Below, in pieces: positions 13,639 to 24,328 of a stretch of DNA of 64,000 bases. Below the pieces are notes generated by a model, which was not told the DNA's origin, ran no database searches, and saw only the letters and a program-made list of their open reading frames with translations. The first letter of the stretch is position 1, and each line of letters starts with the position of its first letter. A program made the translations under genes and the position numbers. Source of the stretch: Caryophanales bacterium (GTDB taxonomy: Bacteria; Bacillota; Bacilli; JARBTR01); contig JARBTR010000011.1 of assembly GCA_029240105.1 (NCBI GenBank), forward strand, positions 1 through 64,000, read 5' to 3'.

Positions 13639-15018
13639 TTAAAAACTATTTAAACAGATTTTTAATGCTTCCTTTACAGTATGGACACCAATCACTTCAA
13701 TCAAACCTGATTTTTTTAATCCTGTTAGATTATTTGCTGGCACTATGATTCGTTTAAAACCAAGTTTCTCTGCTTCTTTAATTCTTGTCTCAATTCTTGA
13801 AACCCGACGAACCTCACCTGTAAGACCAACTTCACCAACAATACAATCTGTTGCTGCAGATGGTTGATCTCTATAACCTGAAGCAATGCTAACAGCTACA
13901 GCTAAATCTATTGCAGGTTCATATAATTTCATTCCACCTGTAACTTTTAAATAGGCATCTTGGTTCTGTAAAAGCAACCCACACCTTTTTTCTAATACAG
14001 CCATTAATAAAGCTACACGATTTTGATCTATTCCAGATGCTGTTCTGCGTGGGTTCGGAAAAATCGAAGGCGCAATCAAAGATTGAATCTCTACTAAAAC
14101 TGGTCTAGTCCCTTCGATTGTTGCAACCACTGTTGAACCAGCAGCATTTTTTGACCGTTCCTCTAGGAAAATTTCAGATGGATTTTCGACCTCGTCTAAA
14201 CCATCTTCTTTCATTTCAAAAATACCCAATTCATTTGTAGATCCAAATCGATTTTTAACCGCTCGGAGAATTCGATATGTGTGATGCCTTTCACCTTCGA
14301 AGTAAAGTACCGTATCTACCATATGTTCAAGAATTCTAGGACCCGCAATAGATCCTTCTTTTGTAACATGACCAACAATAAAAATTGCAATTCCTTTTGT
14401 TTTAGCTATGCGCATTAAATGAGCGGTACATTCACGTACTTGTGTCACACTTCCTGGTGCCGATGGAACTTCTCCATGGAAAACAGTTTGAATTGAGTCA
14501 ACCACAACAAACTTTGGTTCAATTTGATTAATTGCCTCTTCAATTGTTTCCATATCCGTTTCAGAAAAAACATATAAATTATCAGATGTAACACCAAGTC
14601 TAAGTGCACGTAATTTAGTTTGTTTGACAGATTCTTCTCCTGAAATATACAGGATTTTATGATGAGCATTTGCCAATTGAGAGGATACTTGAAGCAATAG
14701 GGTAGATTTACCGATTCCTGGATCTCCACCAATTAATACAAGCGAACCTGGGACTATACCCCCACCCAGTGTCCTATCTAATTCGTTTGAATTAGTTAAC
14801 ACACGTGGTTCATCTTTAGTCTCAATTTTTGTAATAGATATCGGTTTTTGCCTATCACCAACTTGAGAATGTGTGAAAGCACTTCTTTTATTTGGTTTAG
14901 TTATACTTGTCTCTTCCACCATTGTATTCCAATCGTTACATCCTGGGCATTTCCCTACCCATTTAGCGGATTCATACCCACAGCTTCCACAGACAAACTT
15001 GATTGTTTTTTTTGCCAT
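13639..15018 (-). CDS. radA: DNA repair protein RadA (Sms)
   Basis: Zn finger [18 protein letters not shown], Walker [30 protein letters not shown]. Confidence 0.97.
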   Translation of the reverse strand: MAKKTIKFVCGSCGYESAKWVGKCPGCNDWNTMVEETSITKPNKRSAFTHSQVGDRQKPISITKIETKDEPRVLTNSNELDRTLGGGIVPGSLVLIGGDPGIGKSTLLLQVSSQLANAHHKILYISGEESVKQTKLRALRLGVTSDNLYVFSETDMETIEEAINQIEPKFVVVDSIQTVFHGEVPSAPGSVTQVRECTAHLMRIAKTKGIAIFIVGHVTKEGSIAGPRILEHMVDTVLYFEGERHHTYRILRAVKNRFGSTNELGIFEMKEDGLDEVENPSEIFLEERSKNAAGSTVVATIEGTRPVLVEIQSLIAPSIFPNPRRTASGIDQNRVALLMAVLEKRCGLLLQNQDAYLKVTGGMKLYEPAIDLAVAVSIASGYRDQPSAATDCIVGEVGLTGEVRRVSRIETRIKEAEKLGFKRIIVPANNLTGLKKSGLIEVIGVHTVKEALKICLNSF

Positions 15019-15251
15019 TTCATTCTCCAATTCATTGGTTTTGAATTCATTTACGTTATTTTAAATGTCATCAAAACCTTGTATAGTGATTATACGCCTG
15101 CATTTATAATAGTTCTACCCTCAGCCTCTTTTCTCCTTTATTAGTTTTTATAATTTTTATACAGCAAGCGTCCCCTTCAATGTTAAAATTCTCCTTCTTT
15201 AAAAAATCACAAAGATAGGAGAGTAATGAATGAGCTAAATCAACATACATT

Positions 15252-16196
15252 TCATGACAATACCGAATATTTATTTGAACCCATCCTTGATTTCAACCCT
15301 TGAGCCATGATATTTAGGACAAGTATTGAAAGTGATAGCATAATCATTGGCGACAATGTCATCCACGGACACCGAAATGCTTCCACCCTGTATATACCAA
15401 GCATTGCTGACCATTCATTGATATTCCCTTCATACCTAGATGCACCGGTATCTATATCAACTATATGTTCAGTTCCTCCAATAACAACATTGAAGAATCC
15501 TAAGTGAATGAGTAAGGTAAACGTCTGCACAGCCTGTTGTAAAAATTGCAGCACAAGTATTTCTCGTATATTGACCCAGATATGTTTCCGAAAAATGTAG
15601 AATTTGTTAGCTCCAAGTACGCGAGCACTTTCAATAAATTCCTTTTGCAATATCATTTTAACTTCTTTTGCAATTGTGATTATGAGAGGCGGTATTAGAA
15701 TTAAGGTAATAAGTATATATTCACTATAGACTCCAGATGTATATTGCCAAAGCAACAACGCCCACATTAATTTCGGAACAAAATAATAAAATTGCATAAG
15801 TTTTAGAATGCCATTATAAAACCGCTTTCCTATGACTGCTAAAACACTTCCACAAAGCACCCCAAAAACTAGTTGTATTAGCGTTGCCCCACCTATAATC
15901 ATTAATGTGTACCTTGAGCCCTCGAGCACTTTATATAACATGTTTTCACCACTACGATTCGATCCAAAAGGGAAAACATACTCAGGCGAATAAGGAATCG
16001 AAGCCACCAAATTACCTGCATCATCCTTCATGTATTGAGGCAATTCATTAAAAAAAGTTTTAGAATACTGTGAAACAATAAAACTAGTAACAATTAAACC
16101 AATAAAAAATATAACTCCAAAAATAAAACGTTTCGATTTATATATTCTTTTATTCATACGCTTCTGCCCCCAATACCAAAAAAACAAGATACTCAA
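15252..16196 (-). CDS. ABC transporter permease, OppC/DppC-like
   Basis: BPD_transp_1-like: ESARVLGANKFYIFRKHIWVNIREILVLQ (EAA loop-like), ~6 TMs. Confidence 0.8.
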   Translation of the reverse strand: MSILFFWYWGQKRMNKRIYKSKRFIFGVIFFIGLIVTSFIVSQYSKTFFNELPQYMKDDAGNLVASIPYSPEYVFPFGSNRSGENMLYKVLEGSRYTLMIIGGATLIQLVFGVLCGSVLAVIGKRFYNGILKLMQFYYFVPKLMWALLLWQYTSGVYSEYILITLILIPPLIITIAKEVKMILQKEFIESARVLGANKFYIFRKHIWVNIREILVLQFLQQAVQTFTLLIHLGFFNVVIGGTEHIVDIDTGASRYEGNINEWSAMLGIYRVEAFRCPWMTLSPMIMLSLSILVLNIMAQGLKSRMGSNKYSVLS

Positions 16197-17142
16197 AAAA
16201 TGTGCGTATTAGATAAAACGGTACAAAAAGCATAATCATCCATAAACAGAACAGTTCTGGTTGTGCATTTGTCTTATATATTTCTAAGTAAAATCTCATT
16301 ATTCCACGGATGTTGAATACAGACTCCACTATAAATAAACTGGATACTATAAATATATAAATTAACGAAAACTGGTTTAATAGGCTTTTAAGTATATTTC
16401 TTAATACATGTTTTACGACTATGTAACTTTTGCTAAATCCTCGCGAATAAGCATACTCTACATACATCTGTCCTATCTCTTGCTTGGTAAATAATATAAT
16501 CATTCTAAAGGCCTGAAACATGGGGACAATTGTCATGCAGACAATTGGACCAACCCATGCCTGCTCCGCAAAAGAAACGACTTGAAATGGTCTCCATCCC
16601 GTTTTTTGATAAATCCATATAAAAAACAAGATGAACAAATATATCCACATTAAGTCTGGAATAGACTCTATAAATATAGCAATACCTTCTAGCGCTTTTT
16701 TAAACCATCTCTCCACCAACACATAAACATACGAAAGTAACAGTCCTAGAAATACAGTAGCAACCACTGAGATTAGCAATAGTGTGATGGACGGTTGATA
16801 CATTCCTTGAATATATTCGGGAAATGAATATGTTTTTGCGATATAGCCAAAGTTACCATAGCTTAATTTGATTTGTATATTTGATGGATGAAAAACATTC
16901 TGAATGTATGTAAAAAAGTGTTCTAAACTTGGAGTAGTTTTGGTTATATCAGTCTGCCTAGTTAATGGGTCAAACACAACCGAAGTTGTCTTAGGTCCCA
17001 ACAATAAATAATAAAGAATTTCAGAAATGAAATAAGAAAAAAGAACAATACCTGCAATACATAAAGTAAATTCAAAAAGTCTTTTAAACCAAAAGGAACT
17101 CCATACTCTCTTTAACAGTTGCAAAACAGACACTGTCCTCAC
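16150..17142 (-). CDS. ABC transporter permease, OppB/DppB-like
   Basis: EYAYSRGFSKSYIVVKHVLRNILKSLLNQFS (EAA-like loop), ~6 TMs; overlaps downstream permease. Confidence 0.8.
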   Translation of the reverse strand: MRTVSVLQLLKRVWSSFWFKRLFEFTLCIAGIVLFSYFISEILYYLLLGPKTTSVVFDPLTRQTDITKTTPSLEHFFTYIQNVFHPSNIQIKLSYGNFGYIAKTYSFPEYIQGMYQPSITLLLISVVATVFLGLLLSYVYVLVERWFKKALEGIAIFIESIPDLMWIYLFILFFIWIYQKTGWRPFQVVSFAEQAWVGPIVCMTIVPMFQAFRMIILFTKQEIGQMYVEYAYSRGFSKSYIVVKHVLRNILKSLLNQFSLIYIFIVSSLFIVESVFNIRGIMRFYLEIYKTNAQPELFCLWMIMLFVPFYLIRTFFEYLVFLVLGAEAYE

Positions 17143-17273
17143 CTCAACCTATTTTTATCTACAGAATAATAATCTAGGATAACACTCCTCTATATAATCA
17201 ACAATATGACTTTGCGTCAATCTTTACAATAGAAAGGCTCCTTAACATATGTGTTTAGGAGCCTTTTTCTAAT

Positions 17274-19712
17274 TTAAACAACTTCAATCTCTTGCGGTTT
17301 TACTACAAACAAACCGTTTTCTACATCAATCAAAACAGGTTTTCCTTTTTTGAGATTTCCCTTTAGTAATTCTTCTGATAGAAAATCTTCTACATGTTTT
17401 TGTAACGCTCGTCTTAGTGGTCTTGCACCATATTCTAGATCCGAACCTTCTAATATAACTTTTTCTCTAGCCGCTTCTGATAACTGAATTTGAATATGTT
17501 GTTCGTCCAATCGCTTAATAAGTTGTTGGCTCATTAAATCTACAATTTCTTTCAAATGTTTTTTCTCAAGAGAATGGAAAACAATTAGTTCATCGATCCG
17601 GTTTAAGAATTCAGGACGGAAAGCTTTTTTTAACTCTGATAGCACCTTCTCCTTCATTTGTTTGTAGTCAACTGATGAGTCCTGAACATCAAAGCCAACA
17701 AATTTGTTATTTTTAAGTTGTTCTGCACCCACATTCGAAGTCATGATGACTACAGTATTTCTGAAATCTACACGTCGTCCTTTAGAGTCAGTTAAGATTC
17801 CATCTTCAAGTACTTGTAGCAAAATATTAAACACATCAGGATGCGCTTTTTCAATTTCATCTAAAAGGATAACTGAATATGGTTTACGGCGGACTTTTTC
17901 TGTCAATTGACCACCTTCATCATAACCAACGTACCCTGGAGGCGAACCAACTAATCGAGATGTCGAGTGTTTCTCCATATATTCAGACATATCGACGCGA
18001 ATCATGGCATCCTCATCACCAAACATTGCTTCTGCAAGTGCACGAGCAAGTTCTGTTTTACCAACACCTGTTGGTCCCAAAAATATAAACGAACCAATAG
18101 GACGTTTTGGATCCTTTAATCCGGATCTTGCGCGGCGGATCGCTTTTGAAACGGCAATAACTGATTCTTCTTGGCCAATTACACGCTTGTGTAAAATTTC
18201 TTCCATATTGAGCAACTTTTCAGTCTCAGTTTGAGCCAGTTTTTTAACCGGAACTCCAGTCCAACTCGAAACAACTTCAGCAATATCATCAACTGTTAAC
18301 TGATTATTTTCTTGACCACGGCTTTCTTTCCATTCTTTTTTTGTTACTTCTAATTGATCACGAAGTTTTTGTTCTGCATCTCGTAAAGAAGCTGCTTTTT
18401 CAAATTCTTGACTTTGTACGGATGCATCCTTTTCCTTGCGAACTTCTTCAAGTTTTACCTCTAATTCTTTTAAATTAGGAGGAGTAACATAAGACCGTAA
18501 ATGAACTTTTGAACCCGCTTCGTCAATTAAATCGATTGCCTTATCTGGTAAAAAGCGGTCTGAAATATATCGATCAGATAGCTTTACAGCCTGTTCAATA
18601 ACTTCGTCTGAAATTGAAACACGGTGATGCGCTTCATAGCGATCACGTAGACCTTTTAAAATAAGGATGGACTCCGCAACTGTTGGTTCATTAACTTGAA
18701 TTGGTTGAAAACGACGCTCAAGCGCTGCATCTTTTTCAATGTATTTTCGATATTCATCTAGAGTTGTTGCTCCAATACATTGAATTTCACCACGAGCTAA
18801 AGATGGCTTCAAAATATTGGAGGCATCAATTGCACCTTCCGCACCACCAGCTCCAATTAATGTATGTAGCTCATCAATAAACAAAATGATATTTCCAGCT
18901 TGACGAATTTCATCCATTACTTTTTTTAGACGATCTTCAAACTCACCACGATACTTTGTACCTGCTACAACCGTACCCATATCAAGCGTCATCACTCGTT
19001 TATCTAACAATGTCTCAGGCACATCATTATTAACAATTTGGAGAGCTAACCCTTCTGCAATTGCAGTTTTACCAACTCCAGGTTCACCTATTAAAACAGG
19101 ATTATTTTTTGTGCGTCTTGAAAGAACTTCGATAACTCTTTGAATTTCCTTGTTTCGTCCAATTACAGGATCTAGTGTTCCTTCTCGAGCGATTGCCGTC
19201 AAATCCCTAGCTAAGCTGTCCAGAGTTGGAGTGTTTGCAGCTACTGTTGCATTTGCACTCTGTGGGTTCATAGGTTCATTACCACCAAGCAATTGTAATA
19301 CATGTTGGCGTGCTTTATTTAGGCCAACACCTAAATTATTAAGAACTCGCGCTGCTATTCCTTCTCCTTCGCGAATCAGACCCAGTAAAATATGTTCCGT
19401 CCCAACATATGAATGACCTAATTTACGTGCTTCATCCATTGAAAGTTCAACAACCTTTTTTGCTCTAGGCGTATAGTAAATCATCGTAGCTTCTTCATTA
19501 CCTTGACCTATAAGCGCTTCAACTTCAGTACGGATTTTTTCAGTACTTAGCCCTAAAGAGTCCAATGCCTTTGCAGCAATCCCTTCCCCTTCACGAACAA
19601 GTCCTAAAAGAATATGTTCTGTTCCTATTGCTCCGTGACCATGAAGTACTGCTTCTTCTTGAGCTAGAGCCAATACTTTTTGAGCTTTTTCTGTAAATCT
19701 TCCAAACATCAT
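17274..19712 (-). CDS. clpC: ATP-dependent Clp protease ATP-binding subunit ClpC
   Basis: [21 protein letters not shown]..., two AAA+ modules ([19 protein letters not shown]), UVR domain. Confidence 0.98.
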   Translation of the reverse strand: MMFGRFTEKAQKVLALAQEEAVLHGHGAIGTEHILLGLVREGEGIAAKALDSLGLSTEKIRTEVEALIGQGNEEATMIYYTPRAKKVVELSMDEARKLGHSYVGTEHILLGLIREGEGIAARVLNNLGVGLNKARQHVLQLLGGNEPMNPQSANATVAANTPTLDSLARDLTAIAREGTLDPVIGRNKEIQRVIEVLSRRTKNNPVLIGEPGVGKTAIAEGLALQIVNNDVPETLLDKRVMTLDMGTVVAGTKYRGEFEDRLKKVMDEIRQAGNIILFIDELHTLIGAGGAEGAIDASNILKPSLARGEIQCIGATTLDEYRKYIEKDAALERRFQPIQVNEPTVAESILILKGLRDRYEAHHRVSISDEVIEQAVKLSDRYISDRFLPDKAIDLIDEAGSKVHLRSYVTPPNLKELEVKLEEVRKEKDASVQSQEFEKAASLRDAEQKLRDQLEVTKKEWKESRGQENNQLTVDDIAEVVSSWTGVPVKKLAQTETEKLLNMEEILHKRVIGQEESVIAVSKAIRRARSGLKDPKRPIGSFIFLGPTGVGKTELARALAEAMFGDEDAMIRVDMSEYMEKHSTSRLVGSPPGYVGYDEGGQLTEKVRRKPYSVILLDEIEKAHPDVFNILLQVLEDGILTDSKGRRVDFRNTVVIMTSNVGAEQLKNNKFVGFDVQDSSVDYKQMKEKVLSELKKAFRPEFLNRIDELIVFHSLEKKHLKEIVDLMSQQLIKRLDEQHIQIQLSEAAREKVILEGSDLEYGARPLRRALQKHVEDFLSEELLKGNLKKGKPVLIDVENGLFVVKPQEIEVV

Positions 19713-19763
19713 ATGAATAACCACCTTTCTTACGACAAATAATTTTACATTTTATTTCTAATA

Positions 19764-20828
19764 TTAGTGTTTTAATCGCCCACGAATAAGACTTGCCCTG
19801 AAGACATCTCTTTCTTCGGGAGAAAGAGTTTTTCCTGCAAATCTTTGTAAACAACCTGGCTGTATAGCCACTATCAGCTCATTAAAAATATTTCTAGGTA
19901 TGTCTTTTATAACACCTAAATCTATTGCAACACGCACTTGAGATAAACAGAAAGCCGCTTCATTAGAAGTGATTTTTCGAGCATTTTGCAAGGTGCCCAG
20001 TGAACGAAATACGTTATCTTCTAATTGTATTCTAGTATTTTCTAAGGATGCTTCTCGTGTTTGTCTTTCATATAGAAGAATTTGTTGAACAACCCTTTCA
20101 AGATCCTCAATGATAGCTGATTCTGATTTCCCAAGAGTCATCTGATTTGAAATTTGAAATATGTTTCCTGTAGATTGACTTCCCTCTCCATAAACTCCAC
20201 GAACGACTAAACCCATTTTATGAATAAACTGTAAAATTCGCTCCGCCTGCCCCGTTGATACAATGCCTGGTAGATGAAGCATTATGGATGCCCTTAACCC
20301 GGTCCCAACATTTGATGGACAGCTTGTTAAGTAGCCAATTTTTTCATGAAAAGCATATGTGATTTCATTTTCAATCCAATTATCAATATTATTCGCTACT
20401 TCGAGTGCTTCTTTTAGTTGAAGCCCCGGGTAAAGACACTGAATTCGTAAATGGTCTTCCTCGTTAATCATGATACTTACTTCTTCATTAACAGAAATAA
20501 GTGCTGCACCTAGCTCATTTTGATAAGCTAAGTTCGGACTAATTAAATGTTTCTCAACAAGAACCTGTTTTTCTTCAGGCTTCAGACTATCCATTTTGAC
20601 CAACTCAAAATTTCCTATACCACTTAAAGCCTGGTTTGCAAATTTACTTCCGAATTGTTGAATTATTCGATTGTTATCTTCTTTTGTAAAGGCTGTCGGG
20701 AAGGGAACACCATCAATGTTTCTTGCAAAACGAATGCGTGTACTCATGACTATGTCTGAATCTGGTCCTTCTTGCCTCATCCATGGACTAATAATTTGAT
20801 TTAAAAAGTTTTCACTAGACATTTTCAT
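19764..20828 (-). CDS. mcsB: Protein arginine kinase McsB
   Basis: ATP:guanido phosphotransferase motifs (STRIRFARNIDGVPFP, NVGTGLRASIMLHLPG). Confidence 0.96.
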   Translation of the reverse strand: MKMSSENFLNQIISPWMRQEGPDSDIVMSTRIRFARNIDGVPFPTAFTKEDNNRIIQQFGSKFANQALSGIGNFELVKMDSLKPEEKQVLVEKHLISPNLAYQNELGAALISVNEEVSIMINEEDHLRIQCLYPGLQLKEALEVANNIDNWIENEITYAFHEKIGYLTSCPSNVGTGLRASIMLHLPGIVSTGQAERILQFIHKMGLVVRGVYGEGSQSTGNIFQISNQMTLGKSESAIIEDLERVVQQILLYERQTREASLENTRIQLEDNVFRSLGTLQNARKITSNEAAFCLSQVRVAIDLGVIKDIPRNIFNELIVAIQPGCLQRFAGKTLSPEERDVFRASLIRGRLKH

Positions 20829-21387
20829 TTGCCTCCTTCAATCTTTTCTCAAATTCATGGATAACATCTCTTAATTCAGCTGCTTTCTCAAATTTTTCTT
20901 GTTTAATACAGGTTTGGAGTTCATCTTTCAATCTGGCTAATTCTCCAACAACAGAACCTGTTTTAGATGCAATTTCAGCTATGTTTTTATGTTCATCAGT
21001 CTGGTGTTTCAGAACCTTTTCTCTTCGATTTGAATCTTTTCCTTGATGCGTATAATTTCCACCTTGGAAATTTTTTAAAATCCCTGGGAGTTGACTTTCA
21101 AATATTCGGTAGCAATTCTGGCAACCAAATTTACCTGTTTCTTTAAATCCCTGCATTGTTAAGTGACATGTAGGACATTCCAGAACTGTCGGACGCTGGA
21201 TATGTTGATTTTCCCCACCCAATATACCAAAAACAAATTGATGAAATGAAAATGGATCTGTAAAACCATTCAAATGCCCCTGATCTGCAGCGCAATTTTC
21301 ACAGAGTATGAGTTCTTGTTTGGAACCATTAATCGTTTTTTTGATGTGAACAGTTGCTTGGTTTTCTTGACAAAACTGACAAAGCAT
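20815..21387 (-). CDS. mcsA: McsA, activator of McsB
   Basis: CxxC zinc motifs (MLCQFCQE..CENCA, CPTC..CQNC), C-terminal UVR motif. Confidence 0.94.
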   Translation of the reverse strand: MLCQFCQENQATVHIKKTINGSKQELILCENCAADQGHLNGFTDPFSFHQFVFGILGGENQHIQRPTVLECPTCHLTMQGFKETGKFGCQNCYRIFESQLPGILKNFQGGNYTHQGKDSNRREKVLKHQTDEHKNIAEIASKTGSVVGELARLKDELQTCIKQEKFEKAAELRDVIHEFEKRLKEANENV

Positions 21388-21415
21388 TTAGATCACTCCA
21401 TTGTATATTTTTCAA

Positions 21416-21883
21416 TTATTCTGTTACATATTTCAGTGTTTGAATCATTCTTCTTAAAATATCAGATCGTAATTCATCTCGAATTTCAATTTCAAATGAG
21501 AGTAAATCTCTATCCATTACTGACATCATAATTTTCATTTCTCGCTGTGTAATAATCTTCTCTTCATATAGTCGAATAATCAAATCTTCTGCTCTTGCTT
21601 GAGAAATATATTTTCCGACAAGTTTTTCAACTTGCTCTAAAATATCTGAACGATCATGTGCTTGGACCTTCACAATACGAATATACCCACCCCCACCGCG
21701 CTTACTTTCAACGAGGAATCCTTTATCCAAAGTGAAACGAGTATTAATTACGTAATTAACTTGAGAAGGTACACATTGAAACTGTTCCGCAATCTCACTT
21801 CTTCTTAAGTCAAGTTGTTGCAATTCATTAAGTAATAATGCTTCTTTTAAATATTGTTCAATGATATCCGAAATATTTTTCAT
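21416..21883 (-). CDS. ctsR: Class III heat-shock repressor CtsR
   Basis: MKNISDIIEQYLKEALLLN...SEIAEQFQCVPSQVNYVINTRFTLDKGFLVESKRGGGGYIRI. Confidence 0.97.
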   Translation of the reverse strand: MKNISDIIEQYLKEALLLNELQQLDLRRSEIAEQFQCVPSQVNYVINTRFTLDKGFLVESKRGGGGYIRIVKVQAHDRSDILEQVEKLVGKYISQARAEDLIIRLYEEKIITQREMKIMMSVMDRDLLSFEIEIRDELRSDILRRMIQTLKYVTE

Positions 21884-21900
21884 GACTATTCACCCGATTG

Positions 21901-21923
21901 TTTGACTTTGACTATATTTGACC
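21901..21923 (-). promoter_or_regulatory. CtsR operator
   Basis: Reverse strand GGTCAAATATAGTCAAAGTCAAA: heptad GGTCAAA-3nt-AGTCAAA plus a third overlapping AGTCAAA. Confidence 0.85.
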
Positions 21924-22060
21924 TTTATTTTATTCTCTTTTACGAAAAATTTCAAATGATTTTTGATTGATGTGTTCAGTGACTTCCATTTGCGTACATT
22001 AATTCACGAAACAAATATACACATCGTTTTATCAAAAGGTAGTACCTCTAAACCCACAAA

Positions 22061-22108
22061 AATCCTGACAAGACACTTTATAATTAATGTCCACTCAGGA
22101 TTTTTTTA
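22061..22108 (+). terminator. Intrinsic terminator-like hairpin
   Basis: AATCCTGA(c)AAGACA...TGTC(cac)TCAGGATT followed by TTTTTTT; no assignable upstream + gene. Confidence 0.6.
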
Positions 22109-22262
22109 ATCTTATTTTATGCAAACCCAATCTAAATATAGTGATGAAATTGCGTGGTTTATAATTTGCAATTACATATTAACGAAATTTAAGGAAAAAA
22201 TATAAAAGAGCACAATCTGAAGTGAGATTATCTTTTAAATAGTTAAAGGAGAAATATAAAAA

Positions 22263-22433
22263 ATGAACATCGATAACGAATTTGGGATTAGTTTTGTAAA
22301 ACAAGCAATTAAAGTATTTGGGACTGGTGAAAACGCATCCATCATTGAAATCGTTAAAGCAGATAAAATGAAACGCTCGTTCTCAGATCCTGTTGAACCT
22401 GGTTATTGCGATGGGCATGGAATACGCTTCTGA
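22263..22433 (+). CDS. Unannotated 56-aa ORF, possible small peptide gene
   Basis: Not in ORF track; RBS AAAGGAG upstream; MNIDNEFGISFVKQAIKVFGTGENASIIEIVKADKMKRSFSDPVEPGYCDGHGIRF. Confidence 0.4.
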   Translation: MNIDNEFGISFVKQAIKVFGTGENASIIEIVKADKMKRSFSDPVEPGYCDGHGIRF

Positions 22434-22535
22434 ATTGAAAAGTTAACAGAAAGCACGAAACTGAATTTAGAGGGAATGTGAGTCTGTACAATTAATACTG
22501 TAGGCTTGCTTGACCATACCCATCAAAATAAAAAA

Positions 22536-22568
22536 TAGGCGAAGACCCTTCACTGAATCTCCGCCTGT
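22536..22568 (-). terminator. Terminator downstream of orphan atpE
   Basis: Minus strand GGCGGAGATTCAGTGAAGGGTCTTCGCC followed by T-rich run. Confidence 0.65.
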
Positions 22569-22575
22569 TACATAA

Positions 22576-22791
22576 TTACTTATTCATTAATATAAACGAG
22601 ATAACAATCGTGATGATCGGTACTGCTTCAATTGCGGCCATGCCGACAAACATTACAGTTCGTAGAACTGGAGCTGCTTCAGGTTGACGAGCAATACTAT
22701 CCAGTGTTTTTGAAATCATCATCATGTTACAAAATGCTGCACAAATTGCAGCGATACATGCTACTATTCCTGCAATAATAAATCCAGCCAT
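22576..22791 (-). CDS. atpE: ATP synthase c subunit-like protein (orphan, divergent glycine motif)
   Basis: MAGFIIAGIVACIAAICAAFCNMMMISKTLDSIARQPEAAPVLRTVMFVGMAAIEAVPIITIVISFILMNK; RQPE loop and essential Glu conserved. Confidence 0.85.
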   Translation of the reverse strand: MAGFIIAGIVACIAAICAAFCNMMMISKTLDSIARQPEAAPVLRTVMFVGMAAIEAVPIITIVISFILMNK

Positions 22792-22900
22792 GATAAAATA
22801 CCTCCTGGTTTTTTTGTCTTTCTAATAATTTTTATCATTAGTGATACTTTTCGAACTTGTCAGCCAAATCCACATTTTGATATCGTAGTAAAAATGCTTG

Positions 22901-23314
22901 TTATTTTCTTGCCACTCCCTTGATGCTGTATCTTTTAAAAAGAAAAGTTCCATAATCAATTTTAATGACAATATACATTGTAGCTATTCCCAATAACAAA
23001 AAATCGATTGATACTATGCTTGGATTTTTTAGAGCAAAAAAGCTTAAGGCCGCCACAGTCGCAAATCTCTGTAATACACCTAGTGAAGTAAAAGTCCTTT
23101 TATTTGGTGCGAATTTTTTTCTAAATATTTTTGACTTTCTTACCATCCACCAAAGGCTAAAAAGGCTTCCGGCAGTTCCAACTAACAGGCCCGTAAATTG
23201 CTCGTGAAAAGGAGTAACAAACGCAAGAATCGCATAAATAAGTATTAAAAGTATTATGAATTTTGACTGAGTCTTGAACATTTTTTCCAAATCATACATT
23301 TTTCTCACTTCCAT
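22901..23314 (-). CDS. atpI: AtpI-like ATP synthase accessory protein (orphan)
   Basis: Four-TM small protein immediately upstream of atpE; consistent with AtpI topology and size. Confidence 0.6.
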   Translation of the reverse strand: MEVRKMYDLEKMFKTQSKFIILLILIYAILAFVTPFHEQFTGLLVGTAGSLFSLWWMVRKSKIFRKKFAPNKRTFTSLGVLQRFATVAALSFFALKNPSIVSIDFLLLGIATMYIVIKIDYGTFLFKRYSIKGVARK

Positions 23315-23416
23315 CTTCCGACTTAGTGTAAAAATATGTGTATTGGGCTAATATGGTGCGCGTCCAGTACTGGATTTAGTAGGTGTTGGTTTACAAGGTA
23401 CCAACACAAGAAAAAA

Positions 23417-23462
23417 TGCACCCTATAAGATAGACACTTTTAAGTCTCCCTTATGGGGTACA
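23417..23462. repeat. 46-bp near-palindrome resembling abutted inverted repeats
   Basis: TGCACCCTATAAGATAGACacttttaaGTCTCCCTTATGGGGTACA. Confidence 0.6.
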
Positions 23463-23706
23463 TTTATTTATAATGCAAATTTGTTTAAAGGTTAACGGAT
23501 CTCGTAAGTTGAATCACATTTAATTAAAAATCTGAAAAACTAATTTTCTTGTTCCCTACGCTAAATTGTAATTAGTACATAAATTATCTGTACTAATCTG
23601 TGTTCAATAACAACATTGTTACATACGCTAATCATTTATTAATACTTTGCTTATATCGGCAATTCTCTCTTTATGTAAATTAAAACCACCGAAACCCTTC
23701 GCATAA

Positions 23707-23935
23707 TTAACCTTTAGCTACACCAATTATTAATGCTATAAAAAGTATAATTGCCATGAGTATAATCGCTCCAAATAAAAAATAGATATTATTTGTTGAT
23801 TTTGAAATAACTCTTACTGTTGAATTAGGATATAGATCTAAATATTTCTTTTTAATATCGTAAACAGAATCACTTGCTTCAACTCGAGTTATTTTTCTTT
23901 CATCAATACAAACTTCTACTGTATACATTTTCATT
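23707..23935 (-). CDS. Small membrane protein, unknown function
   Basis: MKMYTVEVCIDERKITRVEASDSVYDIKKKYLDLYPNSTVRVISKSTNNIYFLFGAIILMAIILFIALIIGVAKG; one C-terminal TM; likely start inside the longer ORF. Confidence 0.55.
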
Positions 23936-24328
23936 CGACTCACCCTTATTTCCTTAATTTTTGTAACGCTATATTTCAAAACAGATTTAAACAAAATTGA
24001 AAATATGGTTGTACACTTCTTTATTAATTTATAATTCAGGTACACATATAATGACATTTTCTTAAAAATAGTCATCACTTTTTCTATATTTTATTAAATC
24101 TTATATTTAAACAGTGGTTGTTTAACAGTATTTTTCTTATTACAAAAAATTATTTAATTAATATGGCTTAGACTCTAAAAAGCCATAAGGATTAAAATTA
24201 ACTTCAAAAAAAATTAATCAAAATAAAAATCCCCAAACATTTAATACTCTTCAGTACAAATGCTCAGGGAATATTTATTAGGGAAATTTATTTTTGAAAA
24301 ATGTTTTCTCTACAACTCTAAAATTAAC

